NCBI RefSeq assembly: GCF_000733765.1
Contig: NZ_JPOG01000001.1
Location: 1,798,001-1,862,000, forward strand
DNA from: Algiphilus aromaticivorans DG1253
GTDB taxonomy: Bacteria > Pseudomonadota > Gammaproteobacteria > Nevskiales > Nevskiaceae
Direction: 5' to 3'
DNA length: 64,000 nucleotides
Positions 48,672 through 62,343 of the stretch are shown in pieces. Numbering within the stretch: position 1 is the first letter of the stretch; each line of letters opens with the position of its first letter. A program made the translations under genes and the position numbers. Below the pieces are notes generated by a model. The model made no database searches. It saw only the letters and a program-made list of their open reading frames with translations, and was not told the DNA's origin.

Positions 48672-49025
48672 TTATTCAGGAATCGCGGGCGCCGAAGGCG
48701 TCTCTTCCTTAGCCGGAGCTGCCGGCTGCTCCTGCGTATCCGCCGGTGCGCTTTCTTCGATCTCGTCGGCCAGGCTGCCACCGCTGCTGCGGGCGGCGTC
48801 CTCCACGAGATAGGCCAGCGCGAGACTGATCGACATGAAGAGCACGGCACAGACCGCGGTCGCCCGCGAAAAGAAGTTCGCAGAACCGCGCGAGCCGAAG
48901 ACCGTCCCCGAGGCGCCGGCACCGAAGGCCGCGCCGGCATCTGCGCCCTTGCCCTGCTGCAGCAGCACGAAGACGATGAGCGCGATGGATACCACTACCT
49001 GAATGACGACCAGTGCCGTGTACAT
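48672..49025 (-). CDS. secG: Protein translocase subunit SecG
   Basis: The 117-residue inner-membrane protein has two membrane segments (about residues 2-20 and 52-72) separated by LLQQGKGADAGAAFGAGASG and FGSRGSANFFSR, diagnostic for SecG, which assists SecYEG. An Ala/Glu/Pro-rich cytoplasmic tail follows. It lies between tpiA and the tRNA pair, the conserved order. Confidence 0.95.
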   Translation of the reverse strand: MYTALVVIQVVVSIALIVFVLLQQGKGADAGAAFGAGASGTVFGSRGSANFFSRATAVCAVLFMSISLALAYLVEDAARSSGGSLADEIEESAPADTQEQPAAPAKEETPSAPAIPE

Positions 49026-49045
49026 GAAGAATCCGAGTTGACTTG

Positions 49046-49810
49046 TTAGCTGTGCCCGCCGGCGGCGTGCACGATGGCGGCGAAGTCCGCTGCCTTCAGG
49101 GAAGCGCCTCCGATCAGGCCGCCGTCCACATCCGGTTGCGCGAACAGGGATGCGGCGTTATCCGGCTTGACGCTGCCGCCGTAAACAATCCGCACCGAAT
49201 CCGCGATTCTAGCATCGTCGCGGGCCAACGTCGCGCGCAACGCGGCGTGCGCGGCCTGCGCCTGATCGGGACTCGCCGTGCGCCCGGTGCCAATGGCCCA
49301 GACCGGCTCGTAGGCGATTACGGCACGGGAAAAGGCCGCGATGCCGGCGGCGGCAACGACCGCGTCCAACTGCGCCTCAAGCACTGCTTCGGTGCGCTCA
49401 CCGTCGCGTTCTGCGAGGGTCTCGCCTACGCAAAGGATGGGCGTAAGGCCGGCCTGCTGTGCGGCCAGGAACTTCGCGGCTACCGCTTCGTTGTCCTCGC
49501 CGCGCGTCGCTCGCCGCTCCGAATGGCCAACGATAACGTGGCTGGCGCCGCAGTCGATGAGCATCGCGCCATTGATGTCGCCGGTGTGCGCGCCGCTTTC
49601 GACCACGGGAGAGAGATCCTGTGCGCCGAGGGCGCAGCCGCTACCCGAAAGCGGCCCAGCGACCAGTGTCAGATAGCAGATCGGCGGGCAAATGACGACA
49701 TCCACCCCGGCATCGTCGCAACTCGCAACAGTTTCGCGCGCCAGTGCCTCACCGAAAGCACGATCACCGTGCATCTTCCAGTTCGCTGCCACCAGAGGCT
49801 TGCGGGCCAT
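49046..49810 (-). CDS. tpiA: Triosephosphate isomerase
   Basis: The 254-residue TIM barrel interconverts dihydroxyacetone phosphate and glyceraldehyde 3-phosphate. VAANWKMHG carries the active Lys, VIVGHSERR the His, and IAYEPVWAIGTGRTA the catalytic Glu and loop 6; GGSVKPDN binds phosphate. ATG 49810 has AGGTGA five bases upstream; GTG 49816 would sit in that site. Confidence 0.96.
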   Translation of the reverse strand: MARKPLVAANWKMHGDRAFGEALARETVASCDDAGVDVVICPPICYLTLVAGPLSGSGCALGAQDLSPVVESGAHTGDINGAMLIDCGASHVIVGHSERRATRGEDNEAVAAKFLAAQQAGLTPILCVGETLAERDGERTEAVLEAQLDAVVAAAGIAAFSRAVIAYEPVWAIGTGRTASPDQAQAAHAALRATLARDDARIADSVRIVYGGSVKPDNAASLFAQPDVDGGLIGGASLKAADFAAIVHAAGGHS

Positions 49811-49847
49811 GTTCACCTCGCTCTCATAATTGTCAGGGGGAAATCAT

Positions 49848-51197
49848 TTAGGCCGCGGCCAGCGCGTCGGCACGAGCGCGCACCACCTCGGCAATGGCCT
49901 CGGCGTGCCGATCAGCCTGCGCAGCGTCGGTCGCTTCCACCATCACGCGCACCAGCGGTTCGGTTCCCGAAGGCCGGAGCAGAACCCGGCCGTCGGCGCC
50001 GAGCGCACCTTCGGCGCCCGCGACGGCGGCAACGACCTCCGCGTCAGCGCAGAGGCCCGCCGCGTCGCGACCGGCGCGCACATTGATCATCACCTGCGGG
50101 CACAGGGCAATCTCGGCCGCAGCTTCGGCCAGAGTGACGCCGCGCGCGCGCAACACTTCCAGCACCTGCAGCGCGGAGAGAATGCCGTCGCCCGTCGTGT
50201 TCCGATCCAGGCAGAGAATGTGGCCGGAACTCTCCCCGCCCAGCTCACCGCCTTCGGCTTGTAGCTTTTCCAGCACGTAGCGGTCGCCGACCTTGGCGCG
50301 GTGAAACGCGATGCCGAGGCGCTCCATGGCCTGCGCCAAAGCCAGATTGCTCATCAGCGTGCCAACCACCGGCCCGTTGAGCGTTCCCGTTTCGCTGCGG
50401 TGCCGCGCCAGCAGGTAAAGCATCTGATCGCCGTCGACTGCCGCGCCGTTGGCGTCCACCATCAGGCAGCGATCGGCGTCGCCGTCCAGAGCGATGCCGA
50501 GATCGGCGCGCTCCGCGCGCACGCGTTCGCGCAGCGCCTCCAGATGCGTCGAGCCACAGCCAAGATTGATATTGAAGCCATCAGGGGCAACACCGATGCT
50601 GGATAGCGTCGCACCGAGCCGGGCAAAAACCTGCGGCGCCACCTGATAGGCGGCACCGTTGGCGCAGTCGAGCACGATGTGGAGCCCCGTCAGCGACGAA
50701 CCGCGATAACTGGCCACGCAGAAATCGGCATAGCGGGACTGGGCGTCGCTGATGCGCTGCGCGGCGCCCACCTCGGCCGGCGGCACGCACTCCATCTCGC
50801 TGTCGACTGCAGCTTCGATAGCCGATTCCACGGCGTCCGGCAACTTATCCCCCGCCGCAGAGAAGAATTTGACGCCGTTGTCTTCGTGCGGATTGTGCGA
50901 GGCGGAGATCACCACGCCGGCGGCAGCATGCAGCTCGCGGGTGAGGTAAGCCACGCCCGGCGTCGGCATGGGCCCCAGCAACCCAACATTGACGCCGGCC
51001 GCGGCGAAACCCGCCTCCAGCGCGGATTCGAAGAGATAGCCCGAGCGCCGCGTATCCTTGCCGATCAGCACGGGCGCCGAACCATTGCCGAGCACCCGAC
51101 CGGCTGCCCAGCCCAGCCGCATGACGAACTGCGGCGTCATGGGGGCTTCGCCCACCCGGGCGCGTACCCCATCGGTCCCGAAATAGCGTCTGCTCAC
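49848..51197 (-). CDS. glmM: Phosphoglucosamine mutase
   Basis: The 449-residue enzyme converts glucosamine 6-phosphate to the 1-phosphate for peptidoglycan and LPS. RRYFGTDGVRARVG opens the protein, VISASHNPHEDNG holds the phosphoserine, DGDADRC binds metal and RPSGTEPLVRVMVE binds phosphate. The GTG start at 51197 overlaps the folP stop by one base (TAGTG). The open frame continues back into folP without similarity. Confidence 0.95.
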   Translation of the reverse strand: MSRRYFGTDGVRARVGEAPMTPQFVMRLGWAAGRVLGNGSAPVLIGKDTRRSGYLFESALEAGFAAAGVNVGLLGPMPTPGVAYLTRELHAAAGVVISASHNPHEDNGVKFFSAAGDKLPDAVESAIEAAVDSEMECVPPAEVGAAQRISDAQSRYADFCVASYRGSSLTGLHIVLDCANGAAYQVAPQVFARLGATLSSIGVAPDGFNINLGCGSTHLEALRERVRAERADLGIALDGDADRCLMVDANGAAVDGDQMLYLLARHRSETGTLNGPVVGTLMSNLALAQAMERLGIAFHRAKVGDRYVLEKLQAEGGELGGESSGHILCLDRNTTGDGILSALQVLEVLRARGVTLAEAAAEIALCPQVMINVRAGRDAAGLCADAEVVAAVAGAEGALGADGRVLLRPSGTEPLVRVMVEATDAAQADRHAEAIAEVVRARADALAAA

Positions 51198-52042
51198 TAC
51201 TGCGTCTCTCCCTTTTGCCGCGCCTCGCGCAATGCCGCCGCGGTACGCGCGGCCTGCACGGTCTCCAACACATCGTGGGCACGAATGATATCCGCTCCCT
51301 GCCAGATCGCGACGGCCGCCGCGCTCAAGCCCGGCACCACACGTTGATCCACTGGCAGGTCCAGCAACTGGCCGAACATCGACTTGCGCGACACACCGAT
51401 CAGCAAGCCCGCCCCCAGCCCCCGGAAACGGTCGAGATGAGCGAGCAGCGCGAGATTCTGCGCCAACTTCTTGCCGAAACCGATGCCGGGATCGACGAGG
51501 ATCGCTTCCGACGGAATACCTGCCGCCACGCAAACCGCCACGCGCTCAGCCAGCCAGTCCGCGACCTCAGCGACGACATCGCCGTAGCGCGGATCGCGCT
51601 GCATAGTCTGCGGCTCGCCCTGCATGTGCATGAGGCAGATTGCCAGGCCGGTATCGCGCGCGGCTTCCAGCGCGCCCTCGCCCTGCAGGGCGTGGACATC
51701 ATTGATGAGATCCGCGCCGGCCTCGGCGGCGGCACGCATGACCGGCGCCTTCATCGTGTCGACGGAGATCCAGACCTCGGGATGAGCCGCCCTCAGCGCA
51801 CGGATCACCGGCACGACGCGCTCGAGTTCGCGATCGGTATCGACGGGTTCGGCGCCGGGGCGCGTTGACTCGCCACCGATGTCGATGAGAGCCGCGCCCT
51901 CGACAATCATTGCTTCGGCGCGCACCAGCGCTGCGTCAACCGCCTGAAAGCGACCGCCATCGGAAAAGGAATCGGGTGTGACGTTCAGCACCCCCATGAC
52001 GGCGGGCCCGCCGGCCAGCAGATCAGCGAGCTTCTTGCCCAT
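51197..52042 (-). CDS. folP: Dihydropteroate synthase
   Basis: The 281-residue enzyme joins 4-aminobenzoate and the pterin pyrophosphate in folate synthesis and is the sulfonamide target. VMGVLNVTPDSFSDGG and IDIGGESTRPGAEPV are the two signatures, and DPGIGFGKKLAQNLALL and GVSRKSMFG follow. It lies between ftsH and glmM in the conserved order. Confidence 0.96.
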   Translation of the reverse strand: MGKKLADLLAGGPAVMGVLNVTPDSFSDGGRFQAVDAALVRAEAMIVEGAALIDIGGESTRPGAEPVDTDRELERVVPVIRALRAAHPEVWISVDTMKAPVMRAAAEAGADLINDVHALQGEGALEAARDTGLAICLMHMQGEPQTMQRDPRYGDVVAEVADWLAERVAVCVAAGIPSEAILVDPGIGFGKKLAQNLALLAHLDRFRGLGAGLLIGVSRKSMFGQLLDLPVDQRVVPGLSAAAVAIWQGADIIRAHDVLETVQAARTAAALREARQKGETQ

Positions 52043-52101
52043 TCCGTACTCCGGACAAAAGGACGCCGGGGCGAATGCCCCGGCGTCGTCATCATGTCGC
52101 C

Positions 52102-54030
52102 TCAGCTGGCCGGATGCGCCACGCCACCATCCGGCGCCCCTTCGGGCTTCGGCGTAGCGGGGGCGTTGGGGCCACCCGGGGGTGTGCGGTCCTGGTTATC
52201 CTGCCAGTGCTCCGGCTCGCCTGGGTCTTCGCCGCGCATGATGCGGGCGATCTGCTTCGCATCAATGGTCTCGTACTTGAGCAGCGCCTCGGCCATGGTG
52301 TGCAGCTTGTCGGTGTTGTCCTCAAGAATCTTCTTCGCCCGCGAGTAGTTGCGGTCGATGATTTCGCGGATCTCGCGGTCGATGGCGTGCGCCGTTTCGT
52401 CCGAGACGTGCTTCTGCTGCTGCACGGACTTGCCGAGGAATACCTCGCCGTCATTCTCCGAGTAGGTCAGTGGCCCGAGCTTGTCGGACAGCCCCCACTT
52501 GGTGACCATGTTGCGCGCGATCTCGGTCGTGCGCTCGATGTCGTTCGAAGCGCCGGTAGTGACCTGCTCGTCCCCAAAGATCAGCTCCTCGGCAATGCGG
52601 CCGCCGAAGAGCGAGCAGATCTGGCTGTTGAGGCGCTGCTTGGTATAGCTGTAGCGATCCTCTTCGGGCAGGAACTGCGTCACGCCCAGCGCGCGACCAC
52701 GCGGGATGATCGTCACCTTGTAGACCGGATCATGCTCGGGCACGGACAGGCCAACGATGGCGTGGCCAGCCTCGTGATAGGCAGTCAGCCGCTTCTCTGC
52801 CTCGGACATCACCATCGAGCGGCGCTCGGCGCCCATCATGATCTTGTCCTTGGCCGATTCGAAGTCTTCTTGGTCGACCAATCGCTTGTTGGAACGCGCC
52901 GCGAAGAGCGAAGCCTCGTTCACCAGATTGTGCAGATCGGCGCCCGAGAAGCCCGGCGTAGCGCGCGCAAGCACTTCCGGCCGGACATTCTCGGCCAGCG
53001 GCACCTTGCGCATGTGCACCTTCAGGATCTGCGTACGGCCGCGGACGTCAGGCAGCGGCACGACGACCTGCCGGTCGAAGCGGCCCGGGCGCAGCAGCGC
53101 CGGGTCCAGCACGTCGGGCCGGTTGGTGGCAGCGATAACGATGACGCCCTCGTTGCCCTCGAAGCCATCCATCTCGACCAGCAGCTGGTTCAGCGTCTGC
53201 TCGCGCTCGTCGTGACCGCCGCCGAGACCCGCGCCGCGCTGGCGGCCGACCGCATCGATCTCGTCAATGAAGATGATGCAGGGCGCGTGCTTCTTGGCAT
53301 TCTCGAACATGTCGCGTACACGCGAAGCGCCGACGCCGACGAACATCTCGACGAAATCCGAGCCGGAGATCGTGAAGAAGGGCACGCCGGCTTCGCCCGC
53401 GATGGCGCGCGCCAACAGCGTCTTACCGGTACCGGGCGAGCCCACCATCAGCACGCCACGCGGGATCTGCCCACCCAGGCGCTGGAACTTGGACGGATCC
53501 TTGAGAAAGTCGACCAGTTCGGAGACCTCCTGCTTGGCCTCCTCGACGCCGGCGACGTCACCGAAGGTGATCTTGACCTGGTCCGCCTGCAGCATGCGCG
53601 CCTTGGACTTGCCGAAGCTCATGGCGCCACGACCACCGCCACCGCCCTGCATCTGCCGCATGAAGTAGATCCAGACCGCAATCAAGAGCAGGATCGGGAA
53701 GGAGTTGATGAGCAGCGTCATCAGCAGCGGCGTGCCTTCGGGCTCCTGCCCGACGATGCGCACATCGTGATCAAGCAGCGTGCCGATCATCGCCGAGTTG
53801 TCGGTCTCGGGCGAGGTGGTTTCGAAACTCTGCCCGTTGCGCAGCTCGCCCTTGAGCTTCTTCCCCTCGATCGTTACCGAGGCGACGTCATTTTGCTTGA
53901 CGCGGGTCAGGAACTCGGAATAGTTCAGCTCCGGCGCCGCCTGTGAGCGGTCCGAAAAGCTGTTGAAGACACTCATCATGACGACGAGTATCACGACCCA
54001 CAACAGCAGGTTTCTCGCGAGGTCGTTCAA
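52102..54030 (-). CDS. ftsH: ATP-dependent zinc metalloprotease FtsH
   Basis: The 642-residue membrane protease degrades misfolded membrane proteins and regulators such as LpxC. Two membrane segments (about 5-22 and 100-120) flank a periplasmic domain. The AAA domain has [16 protein letters not shown] (Ser where GPPGTGKT is common) and the second region of homology. The zinc site is HEAGHA. A Pro/Gly-rich tail ends the protein. Confidence 0.97.
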   Translation of the reverse strand: MNDLARNLLLWVVILVVMMSVFNSFSDRSQAAPELNYSEFLTRVKQNDVASVTIEGKKLKGELRNGQSFETTSPETDNSAMIGTLLDHDVRIVGQEPEGTPLLMTLLINSFPILLLIAVWIYFMRQMQGGGGGRGAMSFGKSKARMLQADQVKITFGDVAGVEEAKQEVSELVDFLKDPSKFQRLGGQIPRGVLMVGSPGTGKTLLARAIAGEAGVPFFTISGSDFVEMFVGVGASRVRDMFENAKKHAPCIIFIDEIDAVGRQRGAGLGGGHDEREQTLNQLLVEMDGFEGNEGVIVIAATNRPDVLDPALLRPGRFDRQVVVPLPDVRGRTQILKVHMRKVPLAENVRPEVLARATPGFSGADLHNLVNEASLFAARSNKRLVDQEDFESAKDKIMMGAERRSMVMSEAEKRLTAYHEAGHAIVGLSVPEHDPVYKVTIIPRGRALGVTQFLPEEDRYSYTKQRLNSQICSLFGGRIAEELIFGDEQVTTGASNDIERTTEIARNMVTKWGLSDKLGPLTYSENDGEVFLGKSVQQQKHVSDETAHAIDREIREIIDRNYSRAKKILEDNTDKLHTMAEALLKYETIDAKQIARIMRGEDPGEPEHWQDNQDRTPPGGPNAPATPKPEGAPDGGVAHPAS

Positions 54031-54072
54031 ACCTTCATCCTCGAAATTGCGAAGTTCTGACAGCCTTCCAGA

Positions 54073-54699
54073 CTACTCGCCTCGGAAGCCGCGTGCCACA
54101 ACGTAGATCTCGCGTGAACGTGCACGCGAGGCTTTCGGCTTGCGCAGCGCCACCGTCCGGAAGCGACTGCGCAGCCGCTTGATCAGGGCATCGAAGCCCT
54201 CGCCCTGGAAGAGCTTGGACACGAAACCACCACCTTCGCGCAAATGAGACAGCGCGAAATCCTCGGCAAGCTCCGCCAAACCCATGGCTGCGGCCTGATC
54301 GGCGCTTCTTACCCCACTTATATTGGGGGCCATATCCGACAAAACAAGGTCCACGGCACCTCCAGCGAGAATCCGGTCCAGCACTACGACCGCTTCTTCC
54401 TCGCGAAAATCCGCTTCCAGCAATTCGGCGCCCGCTATCGGCTCGATAGGAAGAATGTCGATGCCGATCACCGTGGCCCGCCCCTCAAGGCGCTTCAGGC
54501 AGTACTGCACCCAGCCGCCCGGCGCAGCGCCGAGATCGACAATGCGCTGACCCGGCTTCAGCAGGCGGTCCTTCTCGTCCAGCTCGGCCAGCTTGTAGAC
54601 CGCCCGCGAGCGGTACCCCTCAGCGCGTGCCCGCGCAACATAGGGGTCCGACTCGTGCTCGCCGAGCCAGCGGCTGGAACTGGAGGAGCGCTTGGCCAT
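54073..54699 (-). CDS. rlmE: 23S rRNA 2'-O-ribose methyltransferase
   Basis: The 208-residue enzyme methylates U2552 in the ribosomal A-loop. SRAVYKLAELDEKDRL, DLGAAPGGWVQYCL (AdoMet binding) and DLVLSDMAPNISG match RlmE/FtsJ, with the K-D-K-E tetrad regions present. It lies 42 bases upstream of ftsH. The divergent yhbY gene found here in many relatives is absent. Confidence 0.95.
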   Translation of the reverse strand: MAKRSSSSSRWLGEHESDPYVARARAEGYRSRAVYKLAELDEKDRLLKPGQRIVDLGAAPGGWVQYCLKRLEGRATVIGIDILPIEPIAGAELLEADFREEEAVVVLDRILAGGAVDLVLSDMAPNISGVRSADQAAAMGLAELAEDFALSHLREGGGFVSKLFQGEGFDALIKRLRSRFRTVALRKPKASRARSREIYVVARGFRGE

Positions 54700-54714
54700 C
54701 AGGTGGTCAGGAAA

Positions 54715-54842
54715 GCCGCAGATTTCGCAGAATAATGGGATCAGCCATCAGGAAAGCGCCGCATACCTCTGGTGCCTCAGCACCTTCTGAGGAAGGGGCG
54801 ACGGCAGAAGACACGCACGAAATCTGCGTGAATCTGTGGTTT
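54715..54842. repeat. Dispersed inverted-repeat element, copy B
   Basis: The greA-rlmE gap holds GCCGCAGATTTCGCAGA (54715-54731) and, inverted, AAATCTGCG plus AATCTGTGGTT (54820-54841), the same ACCACAGATT ends as at 3374-3512. An inner hairpin GGTGC-CTCA-GCACC is at 54771-54784. No gene is seen in it. Confidence 0.5.
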
Positions 54843-54850
54843 CAACCTCG

Positions 54851-55320
54851 TCAGAGGTACTCGACCGAGACGATCTCGAGTTCGCGGGTGCCGCCCGGCG
54901 CCTGCACATCAACGACGTCGCCCTGGTGCTTGCCGATCAGCGCACGCGACATAGGCGAGGCCACGGAGATCAGGCCCGCCTTGATGTCGGCCTCGTCCTC
55001 ACCGACGATCTGGTAGCGCAGCTCTTCCTCGGTATCGGTGTCGGCCAGCGTCACCGTGGCGCCGAAGACGACCTTGTCGCTGGCCGGCAGATTCGTGACG
55101 TCGATGATCTGGGCCGAGCCAAGCTTGGACTCCAACTCCTGGATGCGCCCTTCGATGAAGCCCTGTTGCTCGCGCGCAGCGTGGTACTCGGCGTTCTCCT
55201 TGAGATCACCGTGCTCGCGGGCATCGGCAATCGCCGCGATCACCTCGGGACGCTTCTCGCTCTTGAGAACACGCAGCTCTTCGCGCAGGCGGTCAGCGCC
55301 GCGCTGGGTAATGGGTTGTC

Positions 55321-55324
<4 letters not shown>
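54851..55324 (-). CDS. greA: Transcription elongation factor GreA
   Basis: The 157-residue factor stimulates RNA cleavage by stalled polymerase. An N-terminal coiled coil ([37 protein letters not shown] with the tip acidic residues) is followed by the FKBP-like C-terminal domain ([18 protein letters not shown]). ATG 55324 overlaps the carB stop as ATGA, the same arrangement as in other gammaproteobacteria. Confidence 0.96.
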
Positions 55325-58557
<3,233 letters not shown>

Positions 58558-58558
58558 G

Positions 58559-59710
58559 TCAGGTCCTGGCGGCGCCGGCGTGGCGGTCGATCATGGTCAC
58601 GAAGTCGTCGAAGAGGCCCGCCACGTCGCGCGGGCCGGGGCTGGCCTCCGGGTGCCCCTGGAAGCTGAAGGCAGGCGCGTCGTCGAGGGCGAGGCCCTGG
58701 TTGGTGCCGTCGAAGAGGGAACGGTGCGTGACCGTCACGCCGGCCGGCAGTGAGGCCTCGTCGATGGCGAAGCCGTGGTTCTGGCTGGTGATCAGCACGC
58801 GCCCGTCGCGCAGATCCTGTACCGGATGGTTGGCGCCGTGGTGACCGAACTTCATCTTCAGTGTGCGCGCTCCGGCCGCCAGCCCCAGGATCTGGTGACC
58901 GAGACAGATACCGAATGTCGGCATTTTTGCCTCGATCAGGGCGCGAGCCGTCGCGATCGCGTAGTCACAGGGCTCGGGATCGCCGGGGCCATTGGAAAGC
59001 AGCACCCCATCCGGCGCCAGCGCCAGGATCTCCTCCGCGGAGGTGGTCGCGGGCACCACCGTCACCCGGCAATCGCGGTCAACGAGCAGGCGCAGGATGT
59101 TGCGCTTGACGCCGAAGTCGCAGACGACAACGTGCCGCTTGCCGCCCTCGATCACGGGGCTGGCGTTGTCCGCGAAGCGCCAGCTGCCGTGCTTCCACTC
59201 GTAACGCTCGGCCGTGCTGGCGCCGCGCGCGAGATCGGCGCCCTTGAGCCCACTGAAGCCGCGCGCGGCTTCCAGGGCGGTCTCCACCGACAGGCCCTCG
59301 CCGGCGGCGATGCAGCCTGCCTGCGCACCCGCATTGCGCAGATGGTTGGTCAGCCGGCGCGTGTCGATGCCGCCGATGGCGACGACGCCCTCGTCGCGCA
59401 GATAGGCGTCGAAAGCGCGCTCGGCGCGATAGCTGCTGGGCGGACGCGGCACTTCGCGCAGCACGAGGCCGGCGAGCTGAACGCGGTCGGACTCGGTGTC
59501 CTCGCTATTGGCGCCGACATTGCCGATGTGCGGATAGGTCAGAGTGACGATCTGGCGCTGATAGCTTGGATCGGTCAGGATTTCCTGATAGCCGCTCATC
59601 GCGGTGTTGAAGACCACCTCACCAGTGGTGGTGCCTTCGGCGCCAATTGCGTAGCCGTGGAACAGGGTGCCATCGGCGAGGGCCAGCGTGGCAGGCGGGA
59701 GAGCGCGCAT
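58559..59710 (-). CDS. carA: Carbamoyl-phosphate synthase small chain
   Basis: The 383-residue glutaminase subunit supplies ammonia to CarB. The N-terminal domain has [20 protein letters not shown]. The class I amidotransferase domain has [11 protein letters not shown], the catalytic Cys in [13 protein letters not shown], and [11 protein letters not shown] with the catalytic His. It is 85 bases after a GNAT gene in the dapB-carA interval. Confidence 0.97.
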   Translation of the reverse strand: MRALPPATLALADGTLFHGYAIGAEGTTTGEVVFNTAMSGYQEILTDPSYQRQIVTLTYPHIGNVGANSEDTESDRVQLAGLVLREVPRPPSSYRAERAFDAYLRDEGVVAIGGIDTRRLTNHLRNAGAQAGCIAAGEGLSVETALEAARGFSGLKGADLARGASTAERYEWKHGSWRFADNASPVIEGGKRHVVVCDFGVKRNILRLLVDRDCRVTVVPATTSAEEILALAPDGVLLSNGPGDPEPCDYAIATARALIEAKMPTFGICLGHQILGLAAGARTLKMKFGHHGANHPVQDLRDGRVLITSQNHGFAIDEASLPAGVTVTHRSLFDGTNQGLALDDAPAFSFQGHPEASPGPRDVAGLFDDFVTMIDRHAGAART

Positions 59711-59795
59711 GCGGATAGTCCGGTTCGGAAAGTGGGCGTCTCGACCGCGGGCAGGCGTACGCGCCGGAGGTCGAACCGGGCGCGGATTCTAGCGC

Positions 59796-60332
59796 CTAGT
59801 CGCCCGACGCGTCCATTTGTAACGCCGCGCGGGTGAGCGCCTCGCCATCCAGCCGGAAGCGTTGCCATTCCGGTTGGTGCACGGCGCCGAGCCGCTCATA
59901 GAAGGCAATGGCGGGCGCATTCCAGTCGAGCACGGACCATTCGACGCGCGCGTAGTGACGCCGCTCCGCCTCGGCGCAGACGGCGCGCAGCAGCGCCAGA
60001 CCGATGCCCTGCCCGCGCGCCTCGGGCAGCACGAAGAGGTCCTCAAGATAGAAACCCGGCCGGCAACGGAATGTTGAAAACGACTTGAAGTAAATCGCGC
60101 AACCAACTGCTTCTAGGTTGATTTCACTGCTATCAATTTGCTCGGCGAGGAGCGCCTCGACGAAGGGCCGGCGCCCGAAAAGCGCCTCGTGCAACTCCCC
60201 GGCGTCCAGCGCCAGCTCGTGCTCAAGGGCCTCATAGGCCGCCAGCGCCTGGATCAGCTTCAGGAGCACCGGCACATCCGCCGGCTGCGCGCGGCGAATG
60301 CGCGCAGCCGAGGACTCAGAGGCCGAGGACAT
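59796..60332 (-). CDS. GNAT-family N-acetyltransferase (SSAT-like)
   Basis: The 178-residue protein has the GNAT acetyl-CoA motif ARGQGIGLALLRAVCAEA and WSVLDWNAPAIAFYERLGA, typical of the diamine/thialysine acetyltransferase (SSAT-like) branch. FYLEDLFVLPE precedes it. Substrate is not proven. ATG 60332 starts 17 bases inside the dapB end; the open frame further upstream is dapB antiframe sequence. It sits between dapB and carA, which are direct neighbours in many relatives. Confidence 0.85.
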   Translation of the reverse strand: MSSASESSAARIRRAQPADVPVLLKLIQALAAYEALEHELALDAGELHEALFGRRPFVEALLAEQIDSSEINLEAVGCAIYFKSFSTFRCRPGFYLEDLFVLPEARGQGIGLALLRAVCAEAERRHYARVEWSVLDWNAPAIAFYERLGAVHQPEWQRFRLDGEALTRAALQMDASGD

Positions 60333-61110
60333 CGAAGAGATCGTAGCGCCCTGGGCTGCGCCCGCGAAGCCAGGCCGCCGCGCGCAGCGCGCCGTTGGCA
60401 AAGGTGGCACGGCTGGATGCCCGGTGACCGAGTTCGATGCGCTCACCGTCGCCGAGGAAGAGCACCTGATGATCACCCACAACGTCGCCGCCACGCACGG
60501 TGGCGAAGCCGATGGCCCCGCTTTCGCGCTCGCCGGTATGCCCCTCGCGCGACTTGACCGCGACATCCTCGAGCCGAACCCCGCGCGCCTCGGCCGCCGC
60601 CTCGCCCAGCGCCAGCGCAGTGCCACTGGGGGCGTCGACCTTGTGGCGATGATGCGCTTCGACGACCTCGATATCGAAGTCATCCCCCAGCGCCTTTGCC
60701 GCCTGCGCCACCAGCGCGCGGAGCAGCGTCACGCCCAGGCTGTAGTTGGCCGCCATGACGATGGGGATATCGGCGCTGGCGGTCTCGATCTTGGCGAGCT
60801 GGCCATTGTCGAAGCCGGTGGTGCCAATCACCATGCCGCAGCCCTGCTTGCGGCAGGCCGCCAGCAAAGCGAGGCTCGCCTCCGGACGGGTGAAGTCCAC
60901 CACAACATCGGCTCTGGCGACGGCGGCTTCGACGTCGGCGCTCACCGTCACGGCCGCTTCCGGCCTCACCGGCTTGCCGACACCGGAGGCTTCCGGATGG
61001 TCCAGCGCCGCGACCAGCTGCAGCCCGTCGTGCCCTTCCACGGCCTCGGCCAGCGCCTGACCCATGCGGCCACCGGCACCGGCAATGCAGATCTTCATTG
61101 TGTCGCCCAT
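60316..61110 (-). CDS. dapB: 4-hydroxy-tetrahydrodipicolinate reductase
   Basis: The 264-residue enzyme acts in diaminopimelate and lysine synthesis. The nucleotide-binding ICIAGAGGRMGQAL is near the N-terminus, DFTRPEA and GTTGF follow, and HHRHKVDAPSGTAL holds catalytic His and Lys. ATG 61110 is chosen for the AAGGA site upstream; ATG 61098 is the alternative and gives the shorter MKICIAG start. It follows dnaJ by 24 bases. Confidence 0.95.
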   Translation of the reverse strand: MGDTMKICIAGAGGRMGQALAEAVEGHDGLQLVAALDHPEASGVGKPVRPEAAVTVSADVEAAVARADVVVDFTRPEASLALLAACRKQGCGMVIGTTGFDNGQLAKIETASADIPIVMAANYSLGVTLLRALVAQAAKALGDDFDIEVVEAHHRHKVDAPSGTALALGEAAAEARGVRLEDVAVKSREGHTGERESGAIGFATVRGGDVVGDHQVLFLGDGERIELGHRASSRATFANGALRAAAWLRGRSPGRYDLFDVLGL

Positions 61111-61134
61111 CGCGTCCTTGCCTCCCATGGCGGC

Positions 61135-62265
61135 CTAGCCACCAATGGCATCTTCGATGAATCGGCGCGCCTTATCCAGCCAGGAACTGGATTTCGGATT
61201 GTGCCGCTCCGAGGAATCCTCCAGTGATTCCCCGAACTCGCGCAGCAGATCCCTCTGCTTGCGCGTGAGCTTGACAGGTGTCTCGACCATCGCCGTAACC
61301 AGCAGGTCGCCATGCCCGCCGCCGCGCAGGCTGGGCATGCCCTTGCCACGCAGACGGAAGGTCTTGTTGGTCTGGGTGCCCTCGGGGATCTTGAGCTTGG
61401 CCTTGCCGTCGAGCGTAGGCACGTCCAGCTCGCCGCCTAGTGCGGCCGTCACGAAGCCGATCGGTACCGTGCAGAAGAGATCCGCGCCCTCGCGCTCGAA
61501 GAAATCGTGCGGCTTGACGTTGATCTGGATGTAGAGATCGCCGGGCGGGGCGCCGGCATCGCCGGGTTCGCCGTCGCCGCTGCGCCGGATACGGTCGCCG
61601 ACGTCGACACCCGCGGGGACCTTCACCGTCAGCGTCTGCTCGCTGCGGATCTGGCCCTGACCCTTGCAGTCGGAACAGGGGTCGGTAACGACCGTGCCGC
61701 GGCCGCGACACTGCGGGCAGGTCTGCGCCAGCGTGAAGAAGCCTTGCTGGATACGCACCTGGCCGCGACCGTGACAGGTCGGGCAGGTCGGCGGCTTGCC
61801 GCCCTTGGCGTTGCCGGTGCCCTTGCAACTGCCACAGTTGTCGAAGCGCGGAATGGTGATGGTGTGTTCGCTGCCGGCGTAGGCCTCTTCCAGCGTGATG
61901 TCGAGCTCGTAGCGCAGGTCCGCGCCGCGCCGCGGTCCACCGCGGCCACCGCCGCCGAAGATGTCGGAGAACATGTCACCGAAGATGTCGGAGAAGCCGC
62001 CACCGAAATCACCAGCACCGGCACCGCCGCCCGCCGCGCCGCGCAGACCATCGTGGCCGTAGCGGTCGTAGACCTGCCGCTTCTGCGGATCGGAGAGCAC
62101 CTCGTAGGCCTCGCCGGCTTCCTTGAACTTGTCGGCCGCCTCTTCGTCGCCCGGGTTGCGATCCGGGTGGTACTTCATCGCCATGCGGCGATAGGCCTTC
62201 TTGATGTCTTCGTCGGAGGCGTCGCGAGAGACGCCCAGGACTTCGTAGTAATCGCGCTGGCTCAT
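61135..62265 (-). CDS. dnaJ: Chaperone protein DnaJ
   Basis: The 376-residue co-chaperone stimulates DnaK ATPase. The J domain has YHPDRN with HPD at 33-35. A Gly/Phe-rich linker follows, then four CxxCxGxG zinc repeats ([32 protein letters not shown]), and the substrate-binding C-terminal domains. It is the second gene of dnaK-dnaJ. Confidence 0.97.
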   Translation of the reverse strand: MSQRDYYEVLGVSRDASDEDIKKAYRRMAMKYHPDRNPGDEEAADKFKEAGEAYEVLSDPQKRQVYDRYGHDGLRGAAGGGAGAGDFGGGFSDIFGDMFSDIFGGGGRGGPRRGADLRYELDITLEEAYAGSEHTITIPRFDNCGSCKGTGNAKGGKPPTCPTCHGRGQVRIQQGFFTLAQTCPQCRGRGTVVTDPCSDCKGQGQIRSEQTLTVKVPAGVDVGDRIRRSGDGEPGDAGAPPGDLYIQINVKPHDFFEREGADLFCTVPIGFVTAALGGELDVPTLDGKAKLKIPEGTQTNKTFRLRGKGMPSLRGGGHGDLLVTAMVETPVKLTRKQRDLLREFGESLEDSSERHNPKSSSWLDKARRFIEDAIGG

Positions 62266-62304
62266 GCTGCTCCCTGGTGCAGTAGGGCTGCCCGAAACGC
62301 AAAA

Positions 62305-62320
62305 CGCCCGAAGACGGGCG
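62305..62320 (-). terminator. Hairpin before dnaJ (second in dnaK-dnaJ gap)
   Basis: On the minus strand CGCCCG-TCTT-CGGGCG is followed by TTTTGCG. A 6-bp stem with tetraloop and a short T run suggests a weak terminator that lowers dnaJ relative to dnaK. Confidence 0.55.
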
Positions 62321-62343
62321 CTGCGTGCGGATGAACGGCAAAA

